64,000 bases of DNA, taken from the NCBI GenBank assembly GCA_027487845.1, contig JAIYCV010000042.1, positions 372,001 through 436,000 on the forward strand. The letters run 5' to 3'. Source of the DNA: Flammeovirgaceae bacterium. Lineage in GTDB: Bacteria > Bacteroidota > Bacteroidia > Cytophagales > Cyclobacteriaceae. The notes under the pieces are model-generated. The model did no database searches, was not told where the DNA came from, and was given only the letters and a program-made list of their open reading frames with translations. Position 1 is the stretch's first letter, and the number at the start of each line of letters is the position of its first letter. Shown piece by piece: positions 17,328 through 27,588 of this stretch. The position numbers and the translations under genes are program-made.

Positions 17328-18488
17328 TCATTTTAAAATAGCTCGTGAAATCACAAGTTTCTGAATTTCGGAAGTGCCTTCTCCAATCGTGCATAGTTTG
17401 GCATCGCGGTAATATTTTTCTGCGGGAAAATCTTTGGTATAACCGTATCCGCCAAAAATTTGAACCGCTTCATTGGCAACTTCTACCGCCACTTCAGAGG
17501 CATAAAGCTTCGCCATAGCCGATTCTTTTGTTACATTAAGTCCGTTGTTTTTCATTTCGGCAGCCTGAAATGTGAGCAGTTTGGCGGCTTCTATTTTAGT
17601 TGCCATATCGGCTAATTTGAACGAAATACCTTGAAAACTAGCTATTGGCTGATTGAATTGCTGCCTTTCTTTAGAATAGTTAAGAGCTGCATCAAAAGCA
17701 CCTTGCGCGATTCCTAGGCTTAAAGCGGCAATAGAAATTCGTCCGCCATCCAACACCTTAAGCGATTGCACAAAACCGTCTCCCACCCTACCGAGCACTT
17801 GGCTTTTATGGACTTTGCAATCTGAAAAAATTAGTTCTGCAGTTTCTGAAGCGCGCATGCCAAGCTTGTTTTCCTTTTTGCCCGATGAAAAGCCGGGAGT
17901 TCCTTTTTCGATAATGAAAGCTGTCATGCCGTGCGAATCTCCTACTTCACCAGTTCGAACAACTACTACCGCTACGCTGCCGGATTTTCCGTGCGTGATG
18001 AAGTTTTTTGCTCCGTTGATAATGTAATAATCACCCTCTTCTTTTGCGACTGTGCGCATATTGCCTGCATCAGAGCCTGTATTTGGCTCCGTTAGCCCCC
18101 AAGCACCAATCCATTCTGCGGAAGCAAGCTTAGGAAGGTATTTTTCCTTTTGATCTTTGTTACCAAATTGGAGTATGTGCCCTGTGCATAACGAATTATG
18201 AGCCGCCACCGACAATCCGATGGAGCCATCTATTCTGGCTAGTTCGGAAATAGCTGTCACATAATCGGAATAACCAAAGCCGCTCCCTCCATATTCTATG
18301 GGCACAAGCACGCCCATTAAACCTAACGCGCCTAACTTTTTGAAGAGATGAATAGGAAACTCTTGCGTTTCGTCCCACTCCATACTTTTCGGTTTGATCT
18401 CTAGTTTACCAAAATCTTGCACCATTTTGGCTATTAATTGCTGATTTTCAGATTCTTGAAAAGAAATTTCCAAATTGTTTTTTGCCAT
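17328..18488 (-). CDS. Acyl-CoA dehydrogenase
   Basis: This 386-residue FAD enzyme catalyses alpha,beta-dehydrogenation of acyl-CoA thioesters. It has the N-terminal helical domain, the flavin-binding middle phrase GAWGLTEPNTGSDAGNM and FITHGKSGSVAVVV. The loop KLGMRASETAELIFSDCKV and the C-terminal QIFGGYGYTKDFPAEKYYRDAK and IGEGTSEIQKLVISR are also present. The C-terminal catalytic Glu (in IGEGT) fits short/medium or branched-chain dehydrogenases. No other beta-oxidation genes are adjacent, so chain-length preference is open. It is divergent from ugd. Confidence 0.96.
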   Translation of the reverse strand: MAKNNLEISFQESENQQLIAKMVQDFGKLEIKPKSMEWDETQEFPIHLFKKLGALGLMGVLVPIEYGGSGFGYSDYVTAISELARIDGSIGLSVAAHNSLCTGHILQFGNKDQKEKYLPKLASAEWIGAWGLTEPNTGSDAGNMRTVAKEEGDYYIINGAKNFITHGKSGSVAVVVVRTGEVGDSHGMTAFIIEKGTPGFSSGKKENKLGMRASETAELIFSDCKVHKSQVLGRVGDGFVQSLKVLDGGRISIAALSLGIAQGAFDAALNYSKERQQFNQPIASFQGISFKLADMATKIEAAKLLTFQAAEMKNNGLNVTKESAMAKLYASEVAVEVANEAVQIFGGYGYTKDFPAEKYYRDAKLCTIGEGTSEIQKLVISRAILK

Positions 18489-18587
18489 AAGTAATTGAAA
18501 TTTAGTGGTAAAGCTAATAAATTAACAAACGACTGTTAGTTTGTTTTTATTATTTTGTCAAAAATTCAAACAACTGTTCAAATTGGA

Positions 18588-18595
18588 TATTTTTG
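18588..18595 (+). promoter_or_regulatory. Bacteroidetes -7 box upstream of ugd
   Basis: TATTTTTG matches TAnnTTTG and ends 21 nt before the ugd ATG. A -33 TTG at the standard spacing is not clear. Confidence 0.45.
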
Positions 18596-18616
18596 CGATT
18601 CAAATAAATCTAAGCT

Positions 18617-19927
18617 ATGAAAATTGCAGTCGTTGGAACTGGTTATGTTGGTCTGGTTACAGGTACTTGTTTCGCAGAAACAGGAAACACCGTGACATGC
18701 ATTGATATTGACAAGCAAAAGGTGGAGAACCTAAACAATGGGGTTATTCCGATATATGAACGTGGTTTAGATGAATTTTTCCATCGCAATACGAAAGAAG
18801 GAAGGCTTTTTTTTACAACCGACCTAAAGCAAGGAATCAAAGACGCTAAGATTATATTTCTAGCATTGCCAACCCCTCCTGGCGAGGATGGAAGTGCTGA
18901 CTTGAAGTACATTTTAAAAGTTGCCTCTGATCTTGGTCCTCTATTGATCGAATACACTGTAATTGTTGACAAAAGCACGGTGCCCGTAGGAACAGCGGAG
19001 AAAGTTCGCGCCATCATTCAAGAGAGAGCAACGGTAGAGTTTGATGTGGTCTCGAACCCAGAGTTTTTACGTGAAGGAGTAGCCATTGATGACTTTATGA
19101 AGCCAGAGCGTGTAGTAGTAGGCACTAAATCTGCCAAGGCCAAAAAGTTAATGGAGTTGCTGTATTCTCCGCTGGTTCGGCAGGGCAACCCGGTTATCTT
19201 CATGGATGAAAAATCCGCAGAACTGACAAAGTATGCAGCGAATTCTTTTCTGGCTACAAAAATCAGTTTTATGAACGAGGTAGCAAATCTTTGTGAACGT
19301 GTTGGTGCTGATATTGATGCAGTTAGGTTAGGAATAGGTTCCGATTCACGAATAGGAAAGAGATTTTTATTTGCCGGCATTGGCTATGGCGGAAGCTGTT
19401 TTCCTAAAGATGTCCAAGCATTATCGAAATCATCAGAAGATGCAAATTATGATTTCAAGATCTTGAAATCGGTAATGGAAGTCAATGAGCTACAAAAAAC
19501 CGCATTACTTCCACGCATCAAAAAGCATTTTGCAGATTTAAAGGGCAAAAAAATTGCTGTTTGGGGATTAGCTTTTAAGCCACATACAGATGACATTCGC
19601 GAAGCACCCGCACTTTATAATATTGAAGAGCTTTTAGAAGCAGGTGCAATTGTAAATGCCCATGACCCAGAAGCAATGCCAAATGTGAAACGGCTTTTAG
19701 GCGAGCGGATCAATTTTTTCGAAAATCCATACGATGCCATAGTTGATGCAGATGCGCTGTTTATTGCAACAGAGTGGCCAGAATACCGTGCGCCAGATTT
19801 TGATCGAATAAATAAGGGGCTTTCATCGAAATTAATTTTTGATGGCAGGAATCTTTTCGACCTTTCGGCCATGAAAGAATTAGGTTTCACTTATTACAGC
19901 ATTGGCAGAGAAACAATTTATGGATAA
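18617..19927 (+). CDS. ugd: UDP-glucose 6-dehydrogenase
   Basis: This 436-residue enzyme oxidises UDP-glucose to UDP-glucuronate with two NAD+. It has an N-terminal NAD-binding motif ([17 protein letters not shown]), [14 protein letters not shown] and [12 protein letters not shown]. The central helix region has [20 protein letters not shown], and the catalytic-Cys segment reads [16 protein letters not shown]. The C-terminal UDP-binding domain includes [16 protein letters not shown]. The next gene, which decarboxylates the product, overlaps by 8 nt, so the two form a UDP-glucuronate to UDP-xylose module for extracellular polysaccharide or LPS sugars. Confidence 0.96.
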   Translation: MKIAVVGTGYVGLVTGTCFAETGNTVTCIDIDKQKVENLNNGVIPIYERGLDEFFHRNTKEGRLFFTTDLKQGIKDAKIIFLALPTPPGEDGSADLKYILKVASDLGPLLIEYTVIVDKSTVPVGTAEKVRAIIQERATVEFDVVSNPEFLREGVAIDDFMKPERVVVGTKSAKAKKLMELLYSPLVRQGNPVIFMDEKSAELTKYAANSFLATKISFMNEVANLCERVGADIDAVRLGIGSDSRIGKRFLFAGIGYGGSCFPKDVQALSKSSEDANYDFKILKSVMEVNELQKTALLPRIKKHFADLKGKKIAVWGLAFKPHTDDIREAPALYNIEELLEAGAIVNAHDPEAMPNVKRLLGERINFFENPYDAIVDADALFIATEWPEYRAPDFDRINKGLSSKLIFDGRNLFDLSAMKELGFTYYSIGRETIYG

Positions 19928-20909
19928 GAAAAGAGTATTAATTACGGGTGGTGCAGGTTTCCTTGGTTCCCACTTGTGTGATCGTTTTATAAATGAGGGC
20001 TATTCTGTCATCGCAATGGATAACCTTATAACAGGTGATCTTAAAAATATTGAACATCTATTCAAACATGCCGATTTTGAATTTTACAATCATGATGTTT
20101 CGAAGTTCGTGCACGTGCCTGGTCGCTTAGATTTTATCTTGCACTTTGCCTCGCCCGCAAGTCCAATAGATTATTTAAAAATACCCATCCAAACCTTAAA
20201 AGTAGGCTCGCTTGGCACACACAATTTATTGGGTCTAGCGCGGGCTAAAAAAGCCCGCATTTTAGTTGCCTCCACCTCTGAGGTGTATGGAGACCCAACA
20301 GTACATCCGCAGCCAGAAGAATATTATGGCAACGTAAATACGGTAGGCCCTCGCGGGGTGTACGATGAAGCCAAGCGTTTTCAAGAGGCCATCACAATGG
20401 CTTATCATACCTATCACAACGTAGAAACACGCATTATTCGAATCTTTAATACCTATGGGCCGAGAATGCGGTTGAATGACGGAAGGGTGCTTCCTGCTTT
20501 TATCGGTCAGGCATTGCGTGGAGAAGATTTAACTATTTTCGGAGATGGGTCACAAACGCGCTCGTTTTGTTACGTGGATGATTTGGTGGAAGGTATTTAT
20601 AGACTATTACTTTCCGATTATGCCTACCCAGTAAACATTGGTAATCCAAGTGAAATCACAATCAAAGATTTTGCGGAAGAGATAATTAAACTCACTGGAA
20701 CGAGTCAAAAAATAGTGTATCAACCGTTGCCAAAAGATGACCCTAAACAACGCCAGCCAGATATAAGTAAAGCACGAAGTATTCTAAATTGGGAGCCTAA
20801 GGTTTCTAGGAAAGAGGGCTTAAAAATCACGTACGATTATTTTAAGTCATTAACAAAAGAAGAATTGTACCACAACGATCATCGAGACTTCGAATTTTTT
20901 AAGAAGTAA
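19920..20909 (+). CDS. UDP-glucuronate decarboxylase (UDP-xylose synthase)
   Basis: This 329-residue short-chain dehydrogenase/reductase-type enzyme has the NAD motif [15 protein letters not shown]. It also has the UDP-xylose-synthase phrase [40 protein letters not shown], and the catalytic YDEAK (YxxxK). [14 protein letters not shown] and [17 protein letters not shown] follow. These resemble UXS proteins, which convert UDP-glucuronate to UDP-xylose. ATG 19920 is preferred over an upstream TTG (19902) because the NAD motif follows at once. It overlaps the end of ugd by 8 nt, supporting co-translation. Confidence 0.92.
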   Translation: MDKKRVLITGGAGFLGSHLCDRFINEGYSVIAMDNLITGDLKNIEHLFKHADFEFYNHDVSKFVHVPGRLDFILHFASPASPIDYLKIPIQTLKVGSLGTHNLLGLARAKKARILVASTSEVYGDPTVHPQPEEYYGNVNTVGPRGVYDEAKRFQEAITMAYHTYHNVETRIIRIFNTYGPRMRLNDGRVLPAFIGQALRGEDLTIFGDGSQTRSFCYVDDLVEGIYRLLLSDYAYPVNIGNPSEITIKDFAEEIIKLTGTSQKIVYQPLPKDDPKQRQPDISKARSILNWEPKVSRKEGLKITYDYFKSLTKEELYHNDHRDFEFFKK

Positions 20910-20942
20910 ATGCCTTGCCGTTGTTCCAAAATCTGATAAGAT

Positions 20943-20973
20943 TTTGCGTTCAATTAAAAATACCATACCTTTG
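20943..20973 (+). promoter_or_regulatory. Promoter of the rimP-nusA-infB operon
   Basis: TTTG at 20943-20946, then 19 nt, then TACCTTTG at 20966-20973: an exact match to the Bacteroidetes sigma-A consensus TTTG-N19-TAnnTTTG. It lies upstream of a terminator-like hairpin and rimP, so the transcript starts about 15-20 nt before that hairpin. Confidence 0.8.
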
Positions 20974-20996
20974 TTGTACTTCTGATTCAAATCGAT

Positions 20997-21024
20997 AAAG
21001 AGGGGACCGCAAGTCCCCTCTTTT
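20997..21024 (+). terminator. Leader hairpin/attenuator before rimP
   Basis: An 11-bp perfect stem (AAAGAGGGGAC pairing with GTCCCCTCTTT, loop CGCAA) is followed by TATTATA, with the T-tract partly inside the stem. It ends 15 nt before the rimP ATG and sits downstream of the consensus promoter. It can therefore act as an attenuator of the operon as well as a terminator for the upstream sugar genes. The operon encodes NusA, a factor that modulates intrinsic termination. Confidence 0.75.
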
Positions 21025-21038
21025 ATTATAGGAATTTT

Positions 21039-21503
21039 ATGGTAACTAATGAACGTATAAAAGAACTTGTAGAGCAAAGTCTAGCAGATCAAAATCATTT
21101 TTTGGTCGATTTAGTTGTCAACTCTAAAAGTAATCCTATAAAAATCACAGTTGTTTTGGATGGAGATAAAGGGATTTCGATTGATGATTGTGCCACTGTA
21201 AGCCGCACTTTCGCAGCATTATTGGACGAAGAAAATTCGCTTGAAAATTACGCGCTTGAGGTTACGACCCCGGGATTAGATCAACCTTTGAGATTAAAGA
21301 GGCAGTACGTTAAGAACATTGGAAGAGAGGTGAAAATACAGTTAAAAGACAAAAAGATAGAAAGGGGTAAGCTGGTAGAGTCAACAGAAGACACCGTAGT
21401 AATTGAACACGAGGTGAAAGAAGGCAAGCAAAAAGAACTTAAGAAAACCACTTTCACTTTTGAAGAAATTGAGAGAACACTAGTAGAAGTTTCGTTTAAA
21501 TAA
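21039..21503 (+). CDS. rimP: Ribosome maturation factor RimP
   Basis: This 154-residue protein has the RimP two-domain layout: an N-terminal alpha/beta domain (VDLVVNSKSNPIKITVVLDGDKGISIDDCATVSR) and ENYALEVTTPGLDQPLRLKRQYVKNIGREV. A C-terminal SH3-like barrel follows (GKLVESTEDTVVIEH). The TTPGLDQPL phrase is diagnostic. RimP assists 30S assembly. It is the first gene of rimP-nusA-infB, 13 nt before nusA. Confidence 0.95.
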   Translation: MVTNERIKELVEQSLADQNHFLVDLVVNSKSNPIKITVVLDGDKGISIDDCATVSRTFAALLDEENSLENYALEVTTPGLDQPLRLKRQYVKNIGREVKIQLKDKKIERGKLVESTEDTVVIEHEVKEGKQKELKKTTFTFEEIERTLVEVSFK

Positions 21504-21516
21504 ATTTTAGGTAACC

Positions 21517-22761
21517 ATGATGGACACCTCAACACTGATAGAATCGTTTGCAGATTTTGCAAAACAAAAAAACATCGATCGCCCAACAATGATCCGAATT
21601 TTGGAAGACGTATTCCGAAATATGATCCGTAAGAAGTATACAACAGATGACAATTTCGACATCATTGTAAATGCTGATAAGGGAGATTTGGAGATTTGGA
21701 GATTCCGAGAAATTGTGGAAGATGATTCGGAAGATATTTGGGAGCATGACAAAATCAGCCTCACAGACGCACAAAAAATCGAACCCGACTTTGAGGTAGG
21801 AGAGGAAGTGGCAGAAGAAATTCACCTGGAGGACTTTGGAAGAAGAGCGGTAACTACGGCTCGCCAAACATTAATTCAAAAGGTAAAGGATCTTGAAAAA
21901 GATATCATTTATCAAAAATATAAAGACATTGTTGGCGAAATCATCACGGGTGAAGTTTACCAAGTATTAAGCCGCGAAGTGCTTTTGATAGATGCGGAAG
22001 GAAATGAAATTTCCATTCCAAGAAGCGAGCAGATCTCTAAAGACCGCTACCGCAAAGGTGAAAATGTCAGGGCCATTGTTCACAAGGTGGAAATGGTAAA
22101 TGGCAATCCAAAGATCATTCTATCCAGAACTTCGCCTGTTTTCTTGGAGCGCTTATTTGAGCAAGAAGTGCCCGAAGTATATGATGGGTTAATCACTATA
22201 AAACGGGTTGTTAGAGAGCCTGGTGAACGAGCGAAAGTGGCCGTTGAATCATATGACGATCGCATCGATCCGGTAGGGGCGTGTGTGGGTATGAAAGGAT
22301 CCCGAATTCATGCGGTAGTGCGCGAACTCCAAAATGAAAACATCGATGTGATTAACTACACCGAAAACATTGATTTGTATATCGCCCGCGCTTTAAGTCC
22401 TGCGAAAATAACCAGTCTCAAAATTGACAAAGAGAACGGAAGAGTTTCCGTAAATCTTAAGCCCGACCAAGTATCGCTTGCGATAGGCAAAGGCGGGTTA
22501 AATATTCGTTTAGCCAGCAGGTTAGTAGAAATGGAAATTGATGTCTTCCGCGAAACAGATGGAATTCCTGAAGAAGATGTTGATTTAGATGAATTCTCAG
22601 ATGAAATTGAAAGCTGGGTTATCGATGAGTTGAAACGAATTGGGCTTGATTCAGCGAAAAGCGTACTTGCCTTAAACAAAGAAGAACTCGTAAGGCGCAC
22701 CGATTTGGAAGAAGAGACAGTAGACCTTGTGTTTAATGTGTTAAAGAAAGAATTTGAATAA
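21517..22761 (+). CDS. nusA: Transcription termination/antitermination factor NusA
   Basis: This 414-residue protein binds RNA polymerase and modulates pausing and termination. It has an N-terminal polymerase-binding domain (about 1-130), an S1 domain (about 135-205; GEIITGEVYQVLSREVLLID) and two KH domains. KH1 is marked by DDRIDPVGACVGMKGSRIHAV and KH2 by VSLAIGKGGLNIRLAS. A short C-terminal helix-hairpin-helix-like tail follows the acidic linker. The two C-terminal acidic repeats of E. coli NusA are absent, giving the shorter length normal for Bacteroidetes. The gene starts ATGATG. Confidence 0.97.
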   Translation: MMDTSTLIESFADFAKQKNIDRPTMIRILEDVFRNMIRKKYTTDDNFDIIVNADKGDLEIWRFREIVEDDSEDIWEHDKISLTDAQKIEPDFEVGEEVAEEIHLEDFGRRAVTTARQTLIQKVKDLEKDIIYQKYKDIVGEIITGEVYQVLSREVLLIDAEGNEISIPRSEQISKDRYRKGENVRAIVHKVEMVNGNPKIILSRTSPVFLERLFEQEVPEVYDGLITIKRVVREPGERAKVAVESYDDRIDPVGACVGMKGSRIHAVVRELQNENIDVINYTENIDLYIARALSPAKITSLKIDKENGRVSVNLKPDQVSLAIGKGGLNIRLASRLVEMEIDVFRETDGIPEEDVDLDEFSDEIESWVIDELKRIGLDSAKSVLALNKEELVRRTDLEEETVDLVFNVLKKEFE

Positions 22762-22877
22762 CAATTTATTTCAAAATAGGTAAAGGCTTTAAGTTCAAAT
22801 TGTTGCATTTTTGCAATAATTTTTGAGATTCCTTTCTTTGAGATGAGATTTAATTAACGAAGTAACAAAAAAAGTAA

Positions 22878-25679
22878 GTGGCTGAAGAGAAACTAATTAG
22901 GTTAGGGCAAGCATCAAGAAAACTCAATGTTGGTCATAACACCATTTTGGAATTTTTAGCCAAAAAGGGCTCAATCGTTGAAAACAATCCGAATGCTAAG
23001 CTTACTCCTGAGCAATATTCGATGCTTGCGAAAGAATATGCTTCGTCCGCTTCAGAAAAATTGGAGGCGTCTAGTCTCACTATTGGAACAAAACACGCAG
23101 AACCTGCAGCTCCTCAGGTAGAGCCCGAAGTGCATCGAAAAAAAGTTGAGGAAGAGGATCGGATAATGATTAAAAACCTTGGTTCAAAAGAGATCAAAGC
23201 CAAGGAAGAAATCAAAAAAGAAGAAGTTAAGATTGAAAAGACGGAGAAAGTAGAGGTTGAAAAACCAAAGCTTGAAGGCTTTAAAGTGCTGGGCAAAATC
23301 GAACTCGACAAAAAGAAAACGGTTGTCGCAGAGCCAGCGCCCGTTATTCAAGAACCGCCTGTTGAGAAAAAAGAAGTAGAAGAAAAAGAAATAATAACAC
23401 CAGCTGCCGAGAAAGAGACGGCAAGCAAAATAGAGATAACGCAAGTCATTGAAGTTCCCGCACCTGCGGTTGTGGAAAAGGCGCCAGAGCAAGAGTTGAT
23501 AAAAGCAAAAGCGGAAAGGCTCCAGGGCCTTAAGGTGGTGGATCGGATTGAACTTCCTTCTGAAAAAAAGAAAGAACAACCCATTGCCTCCTCAGATCCA
23601 AGAAGCGAAGCTCAGAAAAAACGGCCTCGGAAAAGGCTTCCGCCAACTCCAGGTCCCAATCAAGGATCAGGAAATAGCGGACCGAATCGACCTTATCAGT
23701 CGGGAGGAAATCAATCAGGTGTGGGTACACCTCATAAAAGGCCTCTGCCTTCACGGACACCGAAAGCGGAGCCAACGGAAAAAGAAATTCAAGATCAAAT
23801 AAAAGCTACGCTGGCTAAATTAAGCGGTGGCAGTAAGAAATTTACGGGGGCAAAATACAGAAGAGAAAAACGCCAGGCCAACTCCGATGCCGAGGAAGAA
23901 CGTTTTCAACAGGAACAAGAAGATTCTAAAACATTAAAAGTAACTGAATTCATTTCTGCCAATGATTTGGCTTCGATGATGGATATCTCAGTAAACGATG
24001 TAATATCTGCTTGTTTAGGTCTGGGAATGTTCGTGTCTATCAATCAACGATTGGACGCTGAAGCGATCACTGTTATTGCGAGCGAATTTGGTTATGAAGT
24101 TCAATTCACTAATACAGAAGATGAGAATTTAGTTGAAGAAGTTGCCGATACCGAAGAAGAACTGCTGGCACGTGCGCCTATTGTAACTATAATGGGGCAT
24201 GTTGACCACGGCAAAACCTCCTTATTGGATTATATCCGTAATACCAAAGTGGTAGCTTCTGAAGCGGGTGGTATCACGCAGCACATTGGCGCATATGATG
24301 TAATGACCAAAAGTGGCCACAAGATTGCATTCCTTGATACACCTGGCCACGAGGCCTTTACCGCTATGCGTGCCCGGGGTGCCAAGTTAACTGATATAGC
24401 CATTATTGTTGTAGCTGCTGACGATGACGTAATGCCTCAAACAAAAGAGGCAATTAACCACGCGCAAGTGGCTGGCGTTCCTATTGTGATCGCCATCAAC
24501 AAAGTGGACAAAGCCACTGCTAATCCTGATCGAATTAGAGAAGGGTTATCGAAAATAAATGTGTTAGTTGAAGAGTGGGGAGGTAAATATCAATGTCAAG
24601 AAATATCCGCGAAAAGCGGAAAAGGAATTGACGACCTGCTTGAAAAGGTATTGCTAGAAGCTGAGATTCTAGATCTAAAAGCAAATCCAGACAAAGCCGC
24701 CTCTGGTTCGATCATTGAAGCTTCACTTGACAAGGGAAGAGGATATGTAGCCACCATTATGGTGCAAACGGGCACGTTAGAAGTTGGCAATATATTATTG
24801 GCCGGCTCAAACTACGGGCGCGTAAAAGCCATGTTTGACGATACTGGTAAAAAGGTGAATAAAGTTGGGCCATCCACACCTGTGGTGGTGCTGGGTTTAG
24901 ATGGCGCGCCACAAGCAGGTGAGAAGTTTTCTGTGATGGAAACCGATCGTGAAGCCCGTGAAATTGCTACCAAACGCGGCCAGATAATGCGCGAGCAAAG
25001 CATCCGCACTAAAAAGCATATCACCTTGGATGAAATTGGAAGGCGCTTGGCCATTGGTTCGTTCAAACAATTGAATGTAATTGTGAAGGGAGACGTGGAT
25101 GGATCTGTTGAAGCCTTATCTGATTCATTATTGAAACTTTCTACTCCAAAAATACAAGTTAGCATTATCCATAAGGGTGTTGGACAGATTTCTGAATCAG
25201 ATGTGTTGCTGGCTTCTGCTTCAGATGCCGTTGTCATTGGTTTCCAAGTTAGGCCGTCACCTAGTGCCCGTAGGCTTGCCGATAATGAAGAAATTGAAAT
25301 CCGCCTTTACTCTATCATCTATGACGCTATCAACGATGTGAAAGGCGCTATGGAGGGCATGCTTGAGAAAGAGATGGAAGAAGTGATTGTAGGGAATGCC
25401 GAAATACGTGAAATATTCAAAATCACGAAAGTGGGTACAGTCGCAGGTTGTATGGTAACTGATGGTTATATTAAGCGAACCAACCCGATTCGTTTAATTC
25501 GCGATGGTATTGTGGTTTATACTGGTGAGATGACTGCTTTAAAAAGATTTAAGGACGATGCTTCGGAAGTGCGCTCAGGATTTGACTGCGGTATCAGCAT
25601 AAAGAGTTTTAACGATATGCAGATTGGAGATGTGATAGAGAGTTACGAGAACCGCGAGGTTAAAAAGATAGGCGGATAG
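22878..25679 (+). CDS. infB: Translation initiation factor IF-2
   Basis: This 933-residue GTPase positions fMet-tRNA on the 30S subunit. Residues 1-50 form the IF2_N-like motif ([21 protein letters not shown]). About 60-330 is a long, charged, Lys/Glu/Pro-rich linker. The G domain starts about 435 (G1 [13 protein letters not shown]2 GGITQHIG, G3 DTPGHEAF, G4 NKVD). Domains II-IV follow, ending [17 protein letters not shown]. The start is GTG (22878), right for the family N-terminus MAEEK. A 116-nt gap separates it from nusA and may hold a secondary promoter, but no exact -7 box is seen there. Confidence 0.98.
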   Translation: MAEEKLIRLGQASRKLNVGHNTILEFLAKKGSIVENNPNAKLTPEQYSMLAKEYASSASEKLEASSLTIGTKHAEPAAPQVEPEVHRKKVEEEDRIMIKNLGSKEIKAKEEIKKEEVKIEKTEKVEVEKPKLEGFKVLGKIELDKKKTVVAEPAPVIQEPPVEKKEVEEKEIITPAAEKETASKIEITQVIEVPAPAVVEKAPEQELIKAKAERLQGLKVVDRIELPSEKKKEQPIASSDPRSEAQKKRPRKRLPPTPGPNQGSGNSGPNRPYQSGGNQSGVGTPHKRPLPSRTPKAEPTEKEIQDQIKATLAKLSGGSKKFTGAKYRREKRQANSDAEEERFQQEQEDSKTLKVTEFISANDLASMMDISVNDVISACLGLGMFVSINQRLDAEAITVIASEFGYEVQFTNTEDENLVEEVADTEEELLARAPIVTIMGHVDHGKTSLLDYIRNTKVVASEAGGITQHIGAYDVMTKSGHKIAFLDTPGHEAFTAMRARGAKLTDIAIIVVAADDDVMPQTKEAINHAQVAGVPIVIAINKVDKATANPDRIREGLSKINVLVEEWGGKYQCQEISAKSGKGIDDLLEKVLLEAEILDLKANPDKAASGSIIEASLDKGRGYVATIMVQTGTLEVGNILLAGSNYGRVKAMFDDTGKKVNKVGPSTPVVVLGLDGAPQAGEKFSVMETDREAREIATKRGQIMREQSIRTKKHITLDEIGRRLAIGSFKQLNVIVKGDVDGSVEALSDSLLKLSTPKIQVSIIHKGVGQISESDVLLASASDAVVIGFQVRPSPSARRLADNEEIEIRLYSIIYDAINDVKGAMEGMLEKEMEEVIVGNAEIREIFKITKVGTVAGCMVTDGYIKRTNPIRLIRDGIVVYTGEMTALKRFKDDASEVRSGFDCGISIKSFNDMQIGDVIESYENREVKKIGG

Positions 25680-25715
25680 TTCTTTTCAGTTTGTTTCATT
25701 AAACAATCGCCCTTT

Positions 25716-26549
25716 ATGGAAAAAAAAATAGTTCGTGTTGGAAATATAGAATGCGGAAGTAAAGAGTTGTTTCTTATCTCAGGTCCGTGCGTGATAGAGG
25801 AAGAAAGCATTATGATGAAAACGGCTGAGAAGCTTAAAGAAGTTTCTGAGAAGTTAAAGATCAAAGTCATTTATAAATCGTCTTATCAAAAAGACAATAG
25901 AAGTAACCTGAGTTATTATACAGGGCCAGGCATTACAAAAGGTATTGCTTTACTTGCTAAGGTGAAAGAACAATTTGGGTTTCCTGTTCTTACAGACATT
26001 CATTATCCCAGCCAAGTAACGGAAGTAGCTACGGTTGTAGACGTACTTCAAATTCCAGCCTATTTGTGTATGCAAACTGATCTGATGGTGGCAGCTGCAA
26101 AATCAGGAAGAGTGGTGAACATTAAGCATGGCCAGTTCCTCGCTCCAGAAAATATGAAACGCCCTGTTGGAAAATGTGTTGATTCTGGCAACGATCAAAT
26201 TATTTTAACAGAACGCGGTTTTACGTTTGGTTATAACGACCTAGTGGTTGATCCAAGAAGTTTTTACCACATGAACAAAACCGGCTACCCTGTGGTGTTT
26301 GATATCACCCATTCAATTCGAAAGTATGGAATTCCAAGCGCAGACTCTAAAGGTGGTGCCCGGGAATTCTTACCCGTTCTTTCAAGGGCTGGAGTTGCGG
26401 CAGGTGTGGATGGCGTGTTTATCGAAACCCATCCTGATCCTGAAAAAGCGTTGTGCGATGCAGCTAGTCAATTATCTGTTTACGAATTAGAAGAATTTTT
26501 GAAACCCTTGATAGAAATTCATAACATTGAAGTAAGTACAAGAAAATAA
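25716..26549 (+). CDS. kdsA: 3-deoxy-8-phosphooctulonate synthase (metal-dependent type)
   Basis: This 277-residue enzyme condenses arabinose-5-phosphate with phosphoenolpyruvate to Kdo-8-phosphate for LPS inner core. Motifs are FLISGPCVIEEES, YKSSYQKDNRSNL, GPGITKGIALL and LTDIHYPSQ, then IKHGQFLAPENM, ERGFTFGYNDLVVDPR and FDITHSIRKYG. The Cys25 in GPCVIE, with the later His and Glu (THSI, FIETHPDP), marks the metal-dependent KdsA class; the metal-independent enterobacterial type has Asn there. It begins 36 nt after infB and is followed at 23 nt by the aldolase/CBS gene and then a kdsC-like gene. Confidence 0.95.
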   Translation: MEKKIVRVGNIECGSKELFLISGPCVIEEESIMMKTAEKLKEVSEKLKIKVIYKSSYQKDNRSNLSYYTGPGITKGIALLAKVKEQFGFPVLTDIHYPSQVTEVATVVDVLQIPAYLCMQTDLMVAAAKSGRVVNIKHGQFLAPENMKRPVGKCVDSGNDQIILTERGFTFGYNDLVVDPRSFYHMNKTGYPVVFDITHSIRKYGIPSADSKGGAREFLPVLSRAGVAAGVDGVFIETHPDPEKALCDAASQLSVYELEEFLKPLIEIHNIEVSTRK

Positions 26550-26572
26550 TTTATTACAGTCAATTACGCCCT

Positions 26573-27586
26573 ATGGAATTATACCTCGACTCAGCGGATC
26601 TTAAAGAAATAGAAGAAGCTTTCAAATTAGGCTTCTTGAATGGCCTCACTACAACGCCTACGTTCATGCATCGCGGTGGAGTTACCGATATTGATGGTCT
26701 TATTTTGAAGCTGGCTAAGATTGTACCGGTACTGCAAATAGAAGCGTTAGGAAATTCTGCTGAAGAAGTAGTGGCAGAAGCAAAAAGACAATTGGATTTA
26801 GGGCTCGATCCTAAAAAGACCGTTTTTAAAATTCCTGTTTCATTGGAAGGAGTTCGCGCCTGCCATATGCTTAGAAAGCAAGATCTATTAGTAAATGTTC
26901 ACCTTGTTTATACCCTGCAGCAAGCTTACATGGCAATGCAAGCAGGCGCTACCTACGTTTGCCCGCTTGTAGGTCGTTTGCAAGACCAAGGGCATGATGC
27001 ACTTGAGCTGGTGAATCAATGCGTGGATGCAGTAGAAACCTATGGTTATGATACAAAAGTAATGTTCTCTTCGGTACGACACGCGGAACACGTTCGCAAT
27101 GCCATTACGCTTGGCGTGCACACCATCACAGCTCCCTGGAAAGTATTAAAGGCATTGACGGAAAATAACTTTACAGCACTTGGCACACAACAATTCGTAG
27201 AGCACACTCGGCTTTTAACAACAAAAGTGAAAGATGTAATAAAGCCGATCAATCCCATCGTAAGTGCTGACCTTTCAGTAACCGATGCGCTTATTAAGAT
27301 GACTGAATTTGGTTTCGGAAGTGTAGGTGTTGTGAACTCAACGGGGTCTGTAATTGGCGTGTTTACCGATGGCGATCTTAGGAGAAAGCTTCAGGAAAAG
27401 GGCCGTGAAGTATTGGCTCTACCACTTAGTTCTTTTTCTTACAAAGCACCCATAACAATTGAAGCTACCGCTATCTTAAATGATGCTGCTGATATCTTTA
27501 AGAAAACAAAGGTAGATACCATTTTAGTGACCGATAACGGCAAGCCCGTTGGGATGTTGGATATTCAGGATTTGAAAGAAGAATAA
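26573..27586 (+). CDS. Transaldolase/fructose-6-phosphate-aldolase-like domain fused to a KdsD-type CBS pair
   Basis: This 337-residue protein is a fusion. Residues 1-215 resemble fructose-6-phosphate aldolase (FSA): MELYLDSADL with Asp6, FKIPVSLEGVRA with the Schiff-base Lys86, a TIM-barrel repeat pattern and VMFSSVRHAEHV with the conserved Ser167. Residues about 226-337 are two CBS motifs; SVIGVFTDGDLRRKL is the signature CBS phrase of KdsD/KpsF arabinose-5-phosphate isomerases. The usual TTNP motif reads TTTP (Asn28 to Thr). The positions matching FSA Thr109, Ala129 and Tyr131 are His110, Cys130 and Leu132, so the active site differs from FSA. Its place between kdsA and a kdsC-like gene suggests a role in supplying or regulating arabinose-5-phosphate. 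That function is inference; another sugar-phosphate aldol reaction is possible. Confidence 0.85.
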   Translation: MELYLDSADLKEIEEAFKLGFLNGLTTTPTFMHRGGVTDIDGLILKLAKIVPVLQIEALGNSAEEVVAEAKRQLDLGLDPKKTVFKIPVSLEGVRACHMLRKQDLLVNVHLVYTLQQAYMAMQAGATYVCPLVGRLQDQGHDALELVNQCVDAVETYGYDTKVMFSSVRHAEHVRNAITLGVHTITAPWKVLKALTENNFTALGTQQFVEHTRLLTTKVKDVIKPINPIVSADLSVTDALIKMTEFGFGSVGVVNSTGSVIGVFTDGDLRRKLQEKGREVLALPLSSFSYKAPITIEATAILNDAADIFKKTKVDTILVTDNGKPVGMLDIQDLKEE

Positions 27587-27588
27587 AC

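Noticed and set aside
23184-23802. Several open frames on both strands inside infB
   Set aside because: They are shadows of the Lys/Glu/Pro-rich linker of IF-2 (Phe/Leu/Ser-rich on the opposite strand).
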